Source: DASPRG01 sp963796125 (GTDB taxonomy: Bacteria > Nitrospirota > Thermodesulfovibrionia > Thermodesulfovibrionales > SM23-35). Taken from it: a DNA stretch of 53,097 nt. Positions 30,637-40,610 of this stretch are shown here, piece by piece (position 1 is the first letter of the stretch; every line of letters begins with the position of its first letter). The notes below the pieces were generated by a model that made no database searches, was not told the origin of the DNA, and was given only the letters and a program-made list of their open reading frames with translations. The stretch lies in NCBI GenBank assembly GCA_963796125.1, contig CAWCKM010000044.1, positions 1-53,097 on the forward strand, given 5' to 3'. The position numbers were made by a program, and so were the translations under genes.

Positions 30637-30749
30637 TTTTCAGAAGGAGACTGCACGTTCGCTCATTCTCGGTCGAATCGAGCCTCCGAGGTGAATTCTG
30701 CCAAAGTTCAGAATTCAAATCCGCTCACATGCAGTCTCCTTCTGAGAAA
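30637..30749 (+). repeat. R1 core inside a long inverted repeat
   Basis: The R1 core CTCGGTCGAATCGAGCCTCCGAG lies at 30667-30690, followed by a second perfect stem TGAATTCTG/CAGAATTCA. Outer arms TTTCAGAAGGAGACTGCA (30638-30655) and TGCAGTCTCCTTCTGAGAAA (30730-30749) pair almost perfectly. The unit is therefore hairpin-within-hairpin, or a MITE-like element with terminal inverted repeats, in the spacer between ferredoxin and AOR. Confidence 0.7.
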
Positions 30750-30798
30750 TCGGAGAAAATTTTATGGATAATCTGGGTCAGATTTGGAGAATTGAAAA

Positions 30799-32620
30799 AT
30801 GAATGGATGGTATGGTCGTTGCCTCAGGGTTAACCTCACCGAGGGGAGGCATAAAATTGAGAAACTAAATGGTGATCTTCTCAAGAATTTTCTGGGTGGT
30901 CGCGGTCTCGGAGTTAAGGTTTGCTCTGACGAGGTTTCTCCTCAGGCAGACCCTCTATCACCTGATAACAAGATCATCTTTTCATCAGGCCCGATGGTCG
31001 GGACAGGCGCTGTGACAGGTGCATCCTGCAATGTGGTAACCAAGTCGGCATTAACAGGCACCCTTGCATGTGCAAAGATGCGTGGTCATTTTGGAGCAGA
31101 GATGAAGTTCGCCGGCTTCGATATGATTATCATCGAAGGAAAGGCTGAGTCCCCTGTTATCCTTTCAATTATGGACGATAAGATAAGGCTTGTCCCGGCT
31201 CTCGAATACTGGGGCCGGTCAACATCTGAAACAGAGGATAAGTTTAAAGAAAGTCTTAGTGACCAGTGGATTGCAAGAGAAACCTTTCTGGTTACTATCG
31301 GGCCTGCTGGTGAGAATCTTCTTCCCTTGGCAAACATTGTCAATGATCGTTTTCTGAGTGTGGGAGGGGCTGGGATTGGTGCAGTAATGGGTTCAAAGAA
31401 TCTGAAAGCAATTGCTGTAAAAGGACAGCACTCGCTGAAAGTGGCTGATGGGAACCGGTTCGTACAGGTTGTCAATACCATGATTAACAAACTCAACAGT
31501 GCTCCCCTGACTTCCCAGTCCATGCCGCAGTGGGGCTCTGCATTTCTGGTTGGCTTATGTTACCAGAAGGGCATCCTTCCCGGGAACAATTTTCAGAAGG
31601 CGTCTGTTTCGCTGAGACATATAGGTACGGAGGCTCTTGAGGGTGCCTTTGCCTTGAGGAGCCGGGGCTGTTTTTCATGCCCGATTGCATGTATTAAAAA
31701 GACAGACATTAAGCATCATGCATATGAAGGGAAGGGCATGATACCGACCTATCTGGCGATTGGCTCTCTTGGTACAAATTGCGGGGTCAGTGATCTCTCA
31801 ATAATCGGGATGGCAAATATGGTATGTGCCGAGATGGGGCTTGACCCTGTTGCTACTGGTGGAATGCTGGCAACCGCAATGGAGCTTGTGGAAAGGAAGA
31901 TTGCCACGCCTGAGGAGTTAAAGATTGATATCCGGTTCGGAAACGGTAATGGTATCCTGGAGGCCCTCCGCCTGATATCGACGAAAAAAGGGACATGCAA
32001 AGAGATTAGGCCAGGGCGGAAAAATTCTGGCGGAGTCTTTCGAGAGGCCTGACCTTTTTATGGGTGTTAAGGGTATGCCACTTTCACCTTTTGACCCCCG
32101 TGCTCTTCAGGGCATGGGACTTCATTTCGCAACCTGCAATTACGGGTCTCACCATCTCTATGCCTACACATTTATTGATGAACTTCTGAACGTGAATGAA
32201 AACCTCGACCCTTCAGAAATAAAAGGCAAGCCTGGCCTGGTTAAGTTATATCAGGATACAACGGCTGTCATGGATTCACTTGGTTTATGCTGCTGGCCTC
32301 TTCTGGGACTGAAGTTCAAGAACTTTGTGCCCCTCATTAACAGTTGTCTCGGGACGAACTACACTGCTGAAGATCTCCTTTTCATTGGTGAAAGGGTATG
32401 GAATCTTGAACGCCTTTTCAACATGAAAGCTGGTTTCGATAAGTCTCATGATGTGCTTCCACTCAGGTTTACCGAAGAGCCGATTTCTGATGGTAACGGA
32501 GGAGAAAAGGTCAGCAGGGTCAATGAAATGCTCCCTGAATACTATTACTTGAGAGGATGGAACGAGCAGGGAGAGCCGATGAAAGAGACGCTTAAGGCTC
32601 TGGGACTGGAGGACTCATAA
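30799..32620 (+). CDS. aor: Aldehyde:ferredoxin oxidoreductase-family tungsten enzyme (one frameshift)
   Basis: About 607 residues. The N-terminus is GWYGRCLRVNLTEG, then FLGGRGLGVKV and SGPMVGTGAVTGASCNVVTKS, as in AOR. FAGFDMIIIEGKA follows. The [4Fe-4S] motif is CFSCPIACIKK, with the fourth ligand probably in DSLGLCCWPL. The frame breaks near 32010 and resumes as LFMGVKGMPLSPFDPRALQG. AOR oxidises aldehydes to acids (or reverses this with low-potential ferredoxin) at a W-bispterin site. It shows SALTG and GHFGAEMKFAG motifs closer to AOR than to the BamB benzoyl-CoA reductase. It is followed directly by its probable Fe-S partner. Confidence 0.88.
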
Positions 32621-32994
32621 TGCCGAGGATAAAGATTGACCACACAAAATGTACCGGTTGCCGCCATTGTGAAATAGCCTGTTCGTTAAACCATGTAGCA
32701 AACACTGCAAATCCGCGACGTGCCCGGATACGGGTGATGAAGGATAAGAACCGGTATTACCCGGTGATAGCGGGTCCTTTCGTGGATGCTGCCTGCACGT
32801 CAAGGCATATCATAGAAATAGATGGCCACCGATATGACATGTGCGCCTTCTGCCGGGCATCATGTCCGGAGAAACCATTTTTTATCGAGGCAGAGACAGG
32901 GATACCGCTTAAGTGTGATTTTTGCGGAATACCCCCGAGCCCTTCATGTGTGAGATGGTGCAATACCGGTGCTTTGGAATTAGTGGAAGAGTAA
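32620..32994 (+). CDS. Polyferredoxin-type Fe-S subunit partnering AOR
   Basis: 124 residues with CTGCRHCEIACSLNH near residue 11, CAFCRASCPEK and CDFCGIPPSPSCVRWC, enough cysteines for three to four [4Fe-4S] clusters, similar to HycB-type and BamC-type electron carriers. It overlaps the AOR stop by one base (ATAATG), so translation is coupled. It is likely the electron conduit between the AOR and the Hdr subunit that follows 6 bp downstream. Confidence 0.85.
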   Translation: MPRIKIDHTKCTGCRHCEIACSLNHVANTANPRRARIRVMKDKNRYYPVIAGPFVDAACTSRHIIEIDGHRYDMCAFCRASCPEKPFFIEAETGIPLKCDFCGIPPSPSCVRWCNTGALELVEE

Positions 32995-33000
32995 CTGCAC

Positions 33001-36000
33001 ATGTCAACTAATAACGTGACACCCATTGGCGCAGTAATGGTTGTCGGCGGCGGAATCGCCGGCATACAGGCCTCAATGGACCTTGCAGAGAATGGGTTTT
33101 TTGTCTATCTGGTCGAAAAGTCATCGGCGATTGGAGGACTTATGGCTGGATTGGATAAGACCTTCCCGACCAATGACTGCTCGATATGAATACTGGCGCC
33201 CAAGCTGGTGGAGGCTGGTCGGTCTCCGAATATAGAGATAATAACAAACGCTGAGGTTAAGGAAGTTACCGGCTCAGCCGGCAATTTCAGTGTGAAGGTC
33301 CTCAAAGCATCCTCGCTATGTAGATGCAGCAAAATGTACAGGTTGCGGATTCTGTTCACCCTATTGTCCTGTAACAATACCTGATCCATACAATCAGAAC
33401 CTTATACAAAAGAAGGCGATCGATATCCTTTATACACAGGCCATACCCTCGACGTACTATGTCGAACCGGATTATTGCCTGTTCCTGAACAAGAAGGAAT
33501 GCAAACAGTGTACAAAGGCCTGTCAGAGCGGAGCTATTAATTTTGACCAGAAGCCGGAGATTGTGGACTATCAGGTAGGTGCTGTCATTCTATCTGCCGG
33601 TTTCAGGAGTATTAATCCATCCCGTTTGCAAGCGTACCGTTACAAGGATTCTCCCAATGTGGTTACAGGAATGGAGTTTGAGCGCATCTCGAGCGCTTCG
33701 GGACCATATCTGGGAAAGATCAGCAGGCCATCGGATCTGAAGAAACCGCATAGGATAGCCTTTATTCAATGCGCAGGCTCACGTTCAACTGTTTCAGGCA
33801 ATAGTTACTGCTCATCAGTCTGCTGTAAATATGCAGTGAAAGATGCGATCGTCGCACTGGAGCATGAGCCTGACCTTGACATCACCATTTTCTTCATGGA
33901 CATGCGTATGTATTCAAAGGGTCTCGATGCCTTTTATGAAAGGGCGAGAGAGGCAGGAATAAAGTTTATCCGTTCCAGGATATCCGAAATCAGGCGTGAT
34001 ATGCATACAGAGGATCTGATTATAAAATATGTTACAGAAGACGGGGTTCTCAAAGAAGAGATATTTAATCTCGTCGTACTACCCACAGGTCTTGAGCCAT
34101 CCGATGGAAGTTTTTCACTTGCCCGGGCAGCGGGCGTAAGACTCAATCAATATGGTTTTTGCAATACGAGCCTCTTTTACCCTCTCTCTACGAACAGGGA
34201 AGGTATCTTTGCAGCAGGTGGTTTTCGAGAGCCTGCAGCCCTTCCTGACAGTGTTATACAGGCAAGCGGAGCTGCTGCATGTGCTTCAGAGCTCCTGTCC
34301 CCGGCCCGTGGCACACTCGTATCTGAAAAAGTGTTCCCCGAAGAAACCTTGGCAGGTGTGGACAGGCTACGCGTTGGTGTATTTGTATGTCATTGCGGGA
34401 AAAATATAGGCGGAGTGGTGGATGTGCCTGACGTCAGGAAATATGCTGCTGAACTTCCTGACGTTGTTATGAGCACTGAAAACCTCTACTCCTGTTCAGA
34501 GGATGCACAGACGATTATTTCCAGTGCAATTGTAAGAGAGAAACTGAACAGGGTTGTCATTGCTGCCTGTACTCCCAGAACCCACGAACCGCTGTTTCAG
34601 CAAACCCTCCGGGAGGCCGGTTTAAACAGGTGTCTTATCGAGATGGTAAATATCAGAGATCAGTGTTCCTGGGTGCATTCGCAGGAAAAAGAGGAGGCTA
34701 CAAAAAAGGCGAAAGATTTGATCCGTATGGCAGTGGCCAAGGCACGGCTGATTCAGCCACTCGATGAGCCGGTCATTGACGTTATTCCCAGAGGACTGGT
34801 TATCGGGGGAGGGCTTGCAGGAATGACTGCAGCCCTGTCTCTTGCAGACCAGGGATTCGAATGCTGCCTGGTCGAGAAAAAGGCTGAACTTGGTGGTAAT
34901 CTCCGAAACATTCACTACACCCTTCAAGGAGAGAGATCCACAGGCATACCTGAAACAGATTATCGAACGTATTGAACAAGCATGAACGGATAAAGGTATA
35001 TCCGAATGCTGAAATACAGAGCGTCGATGGGTTCGTAGGAAATTTCAGAACGGTCTTTTCGATACACAAGGATGGTGGGCAAGAAACGGTTGAACTGGAG
35101 CATGGCACATTGATACTTGCTACAGGAGCAAAGGCATTTTCGACAGGGGAGTATCTTTATGGCAGACATGAGAACGTCCTGCTGCAACCTGAGCTTGAGA
35201 AAAGATTGGCACTCGGCAGCTATACCCCTGCTGCGGGACATACCGTCGTAATGATTCAGTGTGTTGGTTCAAGGAATGAAGAACATCCTTACTGCAGCAG
35301 CATCTGCTGTAGCATGGCTGTAAAGAATGCCCTGAAGATAAAGGAGATGAACCCGTCAACGAATGTGTACATTCTCTATCGGGATATGAACACCTATGGT
35401 TTCCGCGAAGAGTATTATACGGAGGCAAGAAATAATGGGATTGTTTTTATCCGGTATGACAGGCACAACAAACCGGAGGTCACTGAATCTGATAACGGGC
35501 TGCTGGTTACTGTCAAAGATCACATCATTGGCAGGGACATAAGGATACATGCAGACGTGCTGGCTCTGAGCACGGCGATTATCCCTGAAAAGGATGAGAC
35601 CTTTGAAAAAATCCTCGCTATTCCCCGGTCGTCAGAGGGATTCTTTATGGAGTCCCATGTGCAGCTCAGGCCTGTGGATTCCTATGTCGATGGGATCTTT
35701 ATCTGCGGGATGGCCCATTTCCCAAAATCCATTGATGAGTCGATTGCACAGGCAAAGGCTTCTGCATCAAGGGCAGCTATCCTTGCTTTCAAAGGGACGT
35801 GTGAAAGCAGAACCAATCGTATCTTCCTGTGATCAGGAGATATGTATCGGTTGCACGCTCTGCACATATTTCTGCCCGTACAGCGCCATCAAGATGACCA
35901 AAAAAGATAAGGGCAAAAGGGCTGAGATTATTGTTGCAGCCTGCAAGGGATGCGGGGTCTGCGCTTCCTATTGCCCGACAAAGGCAATTTCCATGGGCAG

Positions 36001-36055
36001 GTTTACTGACGCCCAGATTCATGCACAGATAGAGGCATTTGGAGCATATGAATAA
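33001..36055 (+). CDS. hdrA: HdrA-like bifurcating flavoprotein, probable selenoprotein (frameshifts)
   Basis: About 1,015 residues, a double-flavin bacterial HdrA. N-terminal FAD fold VMVVGGGIAGIQAS, then TNDCSI followed by TGA (33187-33189) at the position of the conserved Cys, continuing in frame with ILAPKLVEAGR. Ferredoxin clusters CTGCGFCSPYC and CKQCTKAC, second FAD domain VIGGGLAGMTAALSLADQG, and C-terminal CIGCTLCTYFC / CKGCGVCASYC. One-base shifts lie near 33305, 34935-34980 and 35800. HdrA hosts the bifurcating FAD in Hdr complexes and some HdrA proteins are known selenoproteins. It is followed by a MvhD gene, with a palindromic repeat in between. No HdrB is present. Confidence 0.88.
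33187..33227 (+). promoter_or_regulatory. Selenocysteine codon plus SECIS-like hairpin in hdrA
   Basis: TGA at 33187-33189 in the HdrA frame, followed 20 nt later by a 6-bp stem (33210-33215 with 33222-33227; one G-U pair) closing the loop TGGTCG. The loop contains GGUC, as in the E. coli fdhF SECIS loop. The position downstream of UGA lies within the bacterial SECIS range. The stem is short and was judged by eye. Confidence 0.6.
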
Positions 36056-36073
36056 GTTTTTGATCTTTAATTC

Positions 36074-36139
36074 TGTCATTCTGGCTTGTCCAGAATCTTT
36101 CTTTGCTTACAGAAGGATTCCCGGCAAGCGGGAATGACA
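36074..36139. repeat. GTCATTC palindromic repeat, copy 3
   Basis: Near-perfect inverted ends TGTCATTCTGGCTTG and CAAGCGGGAATGACA around a 36-bp centre. Matches copy 2 in reverse orientation. It occupies the gap between hdrA and mvhD; the mvhD start follows 15 bp later. Confidence 0.85.
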
Positions 36140-36153
36140 ACTATTGGAACCTT

Positions 36154-36888
36154 ATGAATAAGAAGCAGCATAGAATACTCGGGTTTATGTGCCACTGGTG
36201 TTGTTATGCAGCAGCAGATGCAGCCGGTGTTGCCCGTATGCAGTATCCGCCAAATATCAGAACAATCAGGGTGATGTGTACGGGCAGGATCGAGCCTGCA
36301 TTTATCCTGAACGGATTTCTGAATGGCGCGGACGGCATCTTCGTCGGTGGCTGACATCTCGGAGAATGTCATTACCGGTCAGGTAATTACGAGGCCATGA
36401 ACAGATTCGAACTGGTGAAAATGATCCTCGAACACCTCGGGATCGATCATGAGCGGTTTCGGGTCCAATGGGTCTCGGCTGCAGAGTCCATTCGTTTTGT
36501 CGAGGCGATAACAGCATTTGACAACCATATACGTGACATGGGTCTATTAGGACAAAAGGAAAATCTGAATCTGAAAAAACTACAACATAAATTAAGAGCT
36601 GCCCGGATGTCTGTTGAGACGAAGATGTTCAGAATGGTCTTTGCAAAACAGGCAAAGCAGATGAAGGAAAACAGCGCGTATGGTGAGTTTCCCTCAAAGG
36701 ATAAACTTATGGAGACCTTTAAGAATGAGATGGGGCTGCATGAAACACTGCTTTATCTGAAAGAGAAGGAGCGGTCTGTATTGGAAATATCTGATCTGCT
36801 GGAAATACCGGGAGAACAGATTGCGTTATACATAGAAACACTGAAAAAGAGAAACCTGTGGGAAGGCGAACCGCATGAGGTGCTATAG
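36154..36888 (+). CDS. mvhD: MvhD-family electron-transfer subunit, probable selenoprotein
   Basis: One frame of 244 codons interrupted only by TGA at 36352-36354. The family's conserved C-H-x-G-[DE]-C-H-Y motif is preserved as GG-TGA-HLGECHYRSGN, so TGA stands exactly at the first Cys. N-terminal Cys are in GFMCHWCCYAAAD, then MCTGRIEP. Family members (about 140 residues) carry a [2Fe-2S] cluster and pass electrons to HdrA; VhuD of Methanococcus has Sec. Here a C-terminal extension of about 100 residues (ERSVLEISDLLEIPGEQIAL) looks like a winged-helix fragment. Start ATG 36154; the earlier Met would be translated from the repeat. No frameshift is needed. Confidence 0.9.
36352..36387 (+). promoter_or_regulatory. 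Selenocysteine codon plus SECIS hairpin in mvhD
   Basis: TGA at 36352-36354, then 16 nt, then a perfect 6-bp stem ATTACC (36371-36376) / GGTAAT (36382-36387) with loop GGTCA. The spacing and the GGUC loop match bacterial SECIS elements such as that of E. coli fdhF. This is the stronger of the two SECIS candidates. Confidence 0.78.
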
Positions 36889-37356
36889 ATGAAGACAGTT
36901 CTTTCCGAGAATACTGATCCGAATTTCAAACATGAGGTCGCTTCCAAAATAGGGTTGGAGGAGATTAAACCCTGCTATGCCTGCGGCTCATGCACAGGGG
37001 TTTGCCCGGTGCGTGAGGTAATTGAGGATTTTGATCCCCGCCGGTTGATCCATATGATAGTTCTCGGTCTGAGAAAGGATGTCCTCTCGTCTGACCTCAT
37101 CTGGTTCTGTTGTCTATGCAATTCCTGTTATTCAGTCTGCCCGCAGGGAATAAGGTTCAGCCGGATTGCCAAAGAGTTACAGAAAATGGCTATTGATGAA
37201 GGTTTTGTGAATAAAAACTTTCTGAAAGAGATGGAATCTGTGAACGATTATCTGCAGGATTTGTGTCGCAGGACCATGTTTCATAAGGTGAAGGAAGGTT
37301 TCTACGGAATACATAAGATGCCGTGCTGGCTGAAGATTACAAAGGACAAAGGATAA
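36889..37356 (+). CDS. hdrC: HdrC-like [4Fe-4S] subunit
   Basis: 155 residues with CYACGSCTGVCPVRE and CCLCNSCYSVCPQGIR, the paired [4Fe-4S] motifs of HdrC, and an alpha-helical C-terminus. It starts immediately after the MvhD stop (TAGATG). In classical complexes HdrC pairs with HdrB; here no HdrB CCG-domain gene follows, so the electron acceptor must differ or be encoded elsewhere. The next gene is NuoE-like. Confidence 0.9.
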   Translation: MKTVLSENTDPNFKHEVASKIGLEEIKPCYACGSCTGVCPVREVIEDFDPRRLIHMIVLGLRKDVLSSDLIWFCCLCNSCYSVCPQGIRFSRIAKELQKMAIDEGFVNKNFLKEMESVNDYLQDLCRRTMFHKVKEGFYGIHKMPCWLKITKDKG

Positions 37357-37359
37357 GAC

Positions 37360-37809
37360 ATGGACGCCCAGGCGATTGACCGCATATTGGAAAAATACGA
37401 ATATCGCCATTCAGACATAATCGGGATAATGCAGGAAGTACAGCATATCGAAAACTTTCTGCCTGAAGAAGCCCTTCGGTATATTTCCCGCAGGATGGAA
37501 ATAAGCCTCACAAAGGTTTTTGACATCGCCACATTTTACAAGGCATTCAGCCTGAAACCGAGAGGCCGGCATATCATTAAAGTCTGCTGTGGTACTGCCT
37601 GCCATCTCGGAGGAGCGGTCCAGAACCTCGGACAGATCAACAGAATACTTCATATACGGGAGGGAGAGACAACTGCTGACCGTATGTTTTCGCTCGAAAC
37701 CGTTAACTGCCTCGGAGCATGTGCACTGTCGCCGGTCATTATAGTAGGGGATGAGTATCATGAGGCTGTGAATGCCGGAAAGATGGAAAAGATACTGTTG
37801 TCCTATTGA
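37360..37809 (+). CDS. NuoE-like [2Fe-2S] subunit of the Hdr-Nuo cluster
   Basis: 149 residues. Ligands in CCGTACH (C-x4-C as CCGTACHLGG) and VNCLGACALSP; N-terminal helix IMQEVQHIENFLPEEAL. It begins three bases after the hdrC stop, which supports one operon. It is the second NuoE of the window and is distinct in sequence from 18641-19126. Confidence 0.92.
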   Translation: MDAQAIDRILEKYEYRHSDIIGIMQEVQHIENFLPEEALRYISRRMEISLTKVFDIATFYKAFSLKPRGRHIIKVCCGTACHLGGAVQNLGQINRILHIREGETTADRMFSLETVNCLGACALSPVIIVGDEYHEAVNAGKMEKILLSY

Positions 37810-37823
37810 GAAAGAAGAGGGTA

Positions 37824-39675
37824 ATGCTCAAACAGATTAGAACTGTTTTCGACTTAGAAAAGATGAGGGAACGGATTCTGAAGAAAAGAGAATCTCAGAA
37901 GATTGTCCTTCGAACGTGCAATACCGGTTGCAGGGCGCGTAAATCCCAGAAAGTTGTTGATGCCCTTGAAAATGCCATTCAAGAACAGGGCGTTCAGGAT
38001 ACGGTAAAGATTAAAAAAACAGGATGTCATGGTTTCTGTGAAATGGGCCCGATCATCGTTGTTGAACCTGAAAATATTTTTTATCGAAAAGTAAAGCCTG
38101 AAGACGCTCATGAAATTGTTTCTCGATTGACTGAAGGTGGTGTTGTTGAACGTTTGCTCTGGAAAGACCCGGTAACAAAAGAGCAGATAACTCTGGAGAG
38201 AGAGTCTCCCGACATATAAAAGACAGAAAAAAGAGGTCACCTATCGATGTGGCAAAATCGATCCTGCAGATATTGAAGACTATATTGCAACGGGCGGGTA
38301 CTCTGCCCTTGGTAAAGTCCTGACCTCAATGACTCCTGCAGAGGTAATCCAGGCAGTCATAGCTTCAGGTCTGAGAGGCAGGGGAGGGGGCGGATTCCCC
38401 ACAGGGATCAAATGGAAAATGTGTAGCGAAGCCCCATCCGACACCAAATACATTATTGCAAACGGAGATGAAGGTGACCCGGGTGCGTTTATGGACAGGA
38501 GTCTTATGGAAGGAAACCCTCACGGTGTTATTGAAGGAATGATTATCGGCGCCTATGCAATCGGATCTCACCAGGGATTCATCTATGTGAGAGACGAATA
38601 CCCGATTGCCATAGAACATCTCTCCATTGCCATAAAGCAGGCGGAAGAATATGGGCTCCTTGGCAATGATATATTGGATACCGGATTTGATTTTCATATC
38701 AAGGTTAACAGAGGAGCAGGCGCCTTTGTCTGTGGTGAAGAGACTGCCCTCATTATCTCGATAGAAGGCAGGAGTGGAACACCACGTTCGAGACCGCCTT
38801 ATCCTGCGATTGAAGGCCTGTGGGGAAAGCCGACCATAATAAATAATGTGGAGACCTTTGCCAATATACCTCTCATTATATCAAAGGGACCTGAGGCATT
38901 CGCATCTCTCGGAACAGAGCGGAGTAAAGGCACAAAGATATTTTCACTTGTCGGGAAGGTTATGAATACAGGTCTGGTTGAAGTAGAGATGGGCACTACC
39001 CTCCGGGAGATAATCTTTGACATAGGTGGAGGAATCAAAAAGGGTAAGCGATTCAAGGCTGTGCAGACAGGTGGTCCATCCGGCGGCTGTATCCCGATAA
39101 CGAGAATAGATATGCCTGTTGATTACGACAGCCTCAGGGAGGCTGGCGCTATCATGGGATCAGGAGGCATGATCGTGATGGATGAAACATCATGCATGGT
39201 GGATGTTGCCCGGTATTTCATAGATTTCCTGCTGTATGAATCATGCGGAAAATGTGTTCCCTGCAGGGAAGGACTGAAGCAGATGCATTACATCCTGAAG
39301 AATATTTGCGAGGGACGCGGAGAAGAAGGTGATATCAGCACCCTCATAGAACTCGGTCAGTTTATGATGACCGGTTCTCTCTGCGGCCTCGGCAGCACTG
39401 CTCCCAATCCGGTGCTGAGTACCATCAGACATTTCCGCAACGAATATGAATCTCACATTTACGATAAGAAATGTACAGCAGGCGTTTGCAAGAACCTGTT
39501 TGAATATTTTATTGATGCAGGGTTGTGCACCGGTTGTGCCCTCTGCAGATTAAAATGTCCTGAACATGCCATATCAGGAGAAAAGAAAAAACTACATACT
39601 ATAGACTCTTCAAAATGTATCAAGTGCGGCATCTGTTTTAATGCATGCAAGTTTGAGGCGATTCTGGTCAGATGA
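37824..39675 (+). CDS. NuoF-like NADH-binding flavoprotein (one frameshift)
   Basis: About 615 residues. Start set at ATG 37824 (MLKQIRTVFDL) with AGAGG upstream. N-terminal [2Fe-2S] domain (RTCNTGCRARK, TGCHGFCEMGP), break near 38205, then IDPADIEDYIATGGYSAL and RGRGGGGFPTG. NAD pocket GDEGDPGAFMDR and CGEETAL are canonical. Cluster motif ESCGKCVPCREG, then ferredoxin CTGCALCRLKC and CIKCGICFNAC. Unlike the two NuoF genes of the acs operon, it has no CBS pair. It likely feeds NADH electrons into the HdrA-MvhD module. Confidence 0.9.
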
Positions 39676-40610
39676 AAATACCGATTATTATAGACGGCCA
39701 TTTGGTGGAGGTAGACAAGGGAGCTACGATAATTAATGCTGCAAAGAAGGCAGGCGTTTTTATTCCGACGCTGTGTTATCATGAGGCACTTAAACCATAT
39801 GGGGCATGCCGTCTCTGTATGGTGGAGGTTGTTCAGAATAAACAGCGAAGGCTTGTAACATCCTGTAATTACCCTGCTGAAGCAGGTATGGAAGTATTGA
39901 CTGATACACTGAAGGTCAGACAGATGAGAAGGATGATAGTTGAGCTTCTTCTTGCCCGCTGCCCTGAAATGCCTGCAGTGCAGACCCTGGCCAGGCGTAT
40001 GGGAATCGAAATATCCGGCTTCAGGAAAAGAGAAACAAAAGAGTGCATCCTCTGCGGCCTCTGTGTGCGTTTTTGTGAAGAGGTTGTTGGTGTCTCTGCA
40101 ATAGGACTTTCCAACAGGGGCACAGAGCGAGAAGTTTCCACCCCGTTCAAGGCTGCTTCTGATGTCTGCATAGGTTGCGGGTCCTGTACCTATATTTGCC
40201 CCACCGGATGTATTGAAATGGTGAGCGACGGAAAAACACCCGGGATGCGGAGTATGAATATGGGACAACTTTCACTTAAACCGTGTCCGAATGACTATCA
40301 ATGTAAGGCCTGCGATATTGAAAAACAGTTTATTGAAAAAATGAAGGATGCAGTTACTCAATTCCGAATAAATTTCAGCATGAGCTATAAATTTTTTGAA
40401 TTTATGCTATTAATTATCCAACATCTTAAAAATTATTTGATATCTTTTGGTTCTGTCATTGCCCAACTTGATTGGGCAATCCAGAAAAAACTGGATTATC
40501 CGGTCAAGAGGCTGTGTCGTAATTACTTGAAATGTGAATTTGTCATTCTGAACCCTTCGCAATGCGTCACCCTGAGCGAAGCGAAGGGTCTCGGTTTTGG
40601 CTCAGGGTAA
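39672..40610 (+). CDS. HoxU/NuoG-like Fe-S subunit with repeat-derived C-terminus
   Basis: The core is about 235 residues: [2Fe-2S] CYHEALKPYGACRLC, then a two-cluster ferredoxin CILCGLCVRFC and CIGCGSCTYIC, as in HoxU or the N-terminal part of NuoG. It overlaps nuoF by 4 bp (ATGA). No molybdopterin domain. After VTQFRINF the frame runs without stop into a dispersed repeat (from about 40402), which supplies roughly the last 70 residues (LIIQHLKNYLISFGS). The native stop has probably been lost by repeat insertion or by a shift. Confidence 0.82.
   Translation: MKIPIIIDGHLVEVDKGATIINAAKKAGVFIPTLCYHEALKPYGACRLCMVEVVQNKQRRLVTSCNYPAEAGMEVLTDTLKVRQMRRMIVELLLARCPEMPAVQTLARRMGIEISGFRKRETKECILCGLCVRFCEEVVGVSAIGLSNRGTEREVSTPFKAASDVCIGCGSCTYICPTGCIEMVSDGKTPGMRSMNMGQLSLKPCPNDYQCKACDIEKQFIEKMKDAVTQFRINFSMSYKFFEFMLLIIQHLKNYLISFGSVIAQLDWAIQKKLDYPVKRLCRNYLKCEFVILNPSQCVTLSEAKGLGFGSG

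Noticed and set aside
30799..32620. BamB-type benzoyl-CoA reductase
   Set aside because: The motifs are closer to classical AOR, and no benzoyl-CoA pathway genes are in the window; a phylogeny would settle it.
39459..40268. 269-aa minus-strand frame opposite nuoF and the HoxU-like gene
   Set aside because: Antisense to two genes whose Fe-S motifs are unambiguous.
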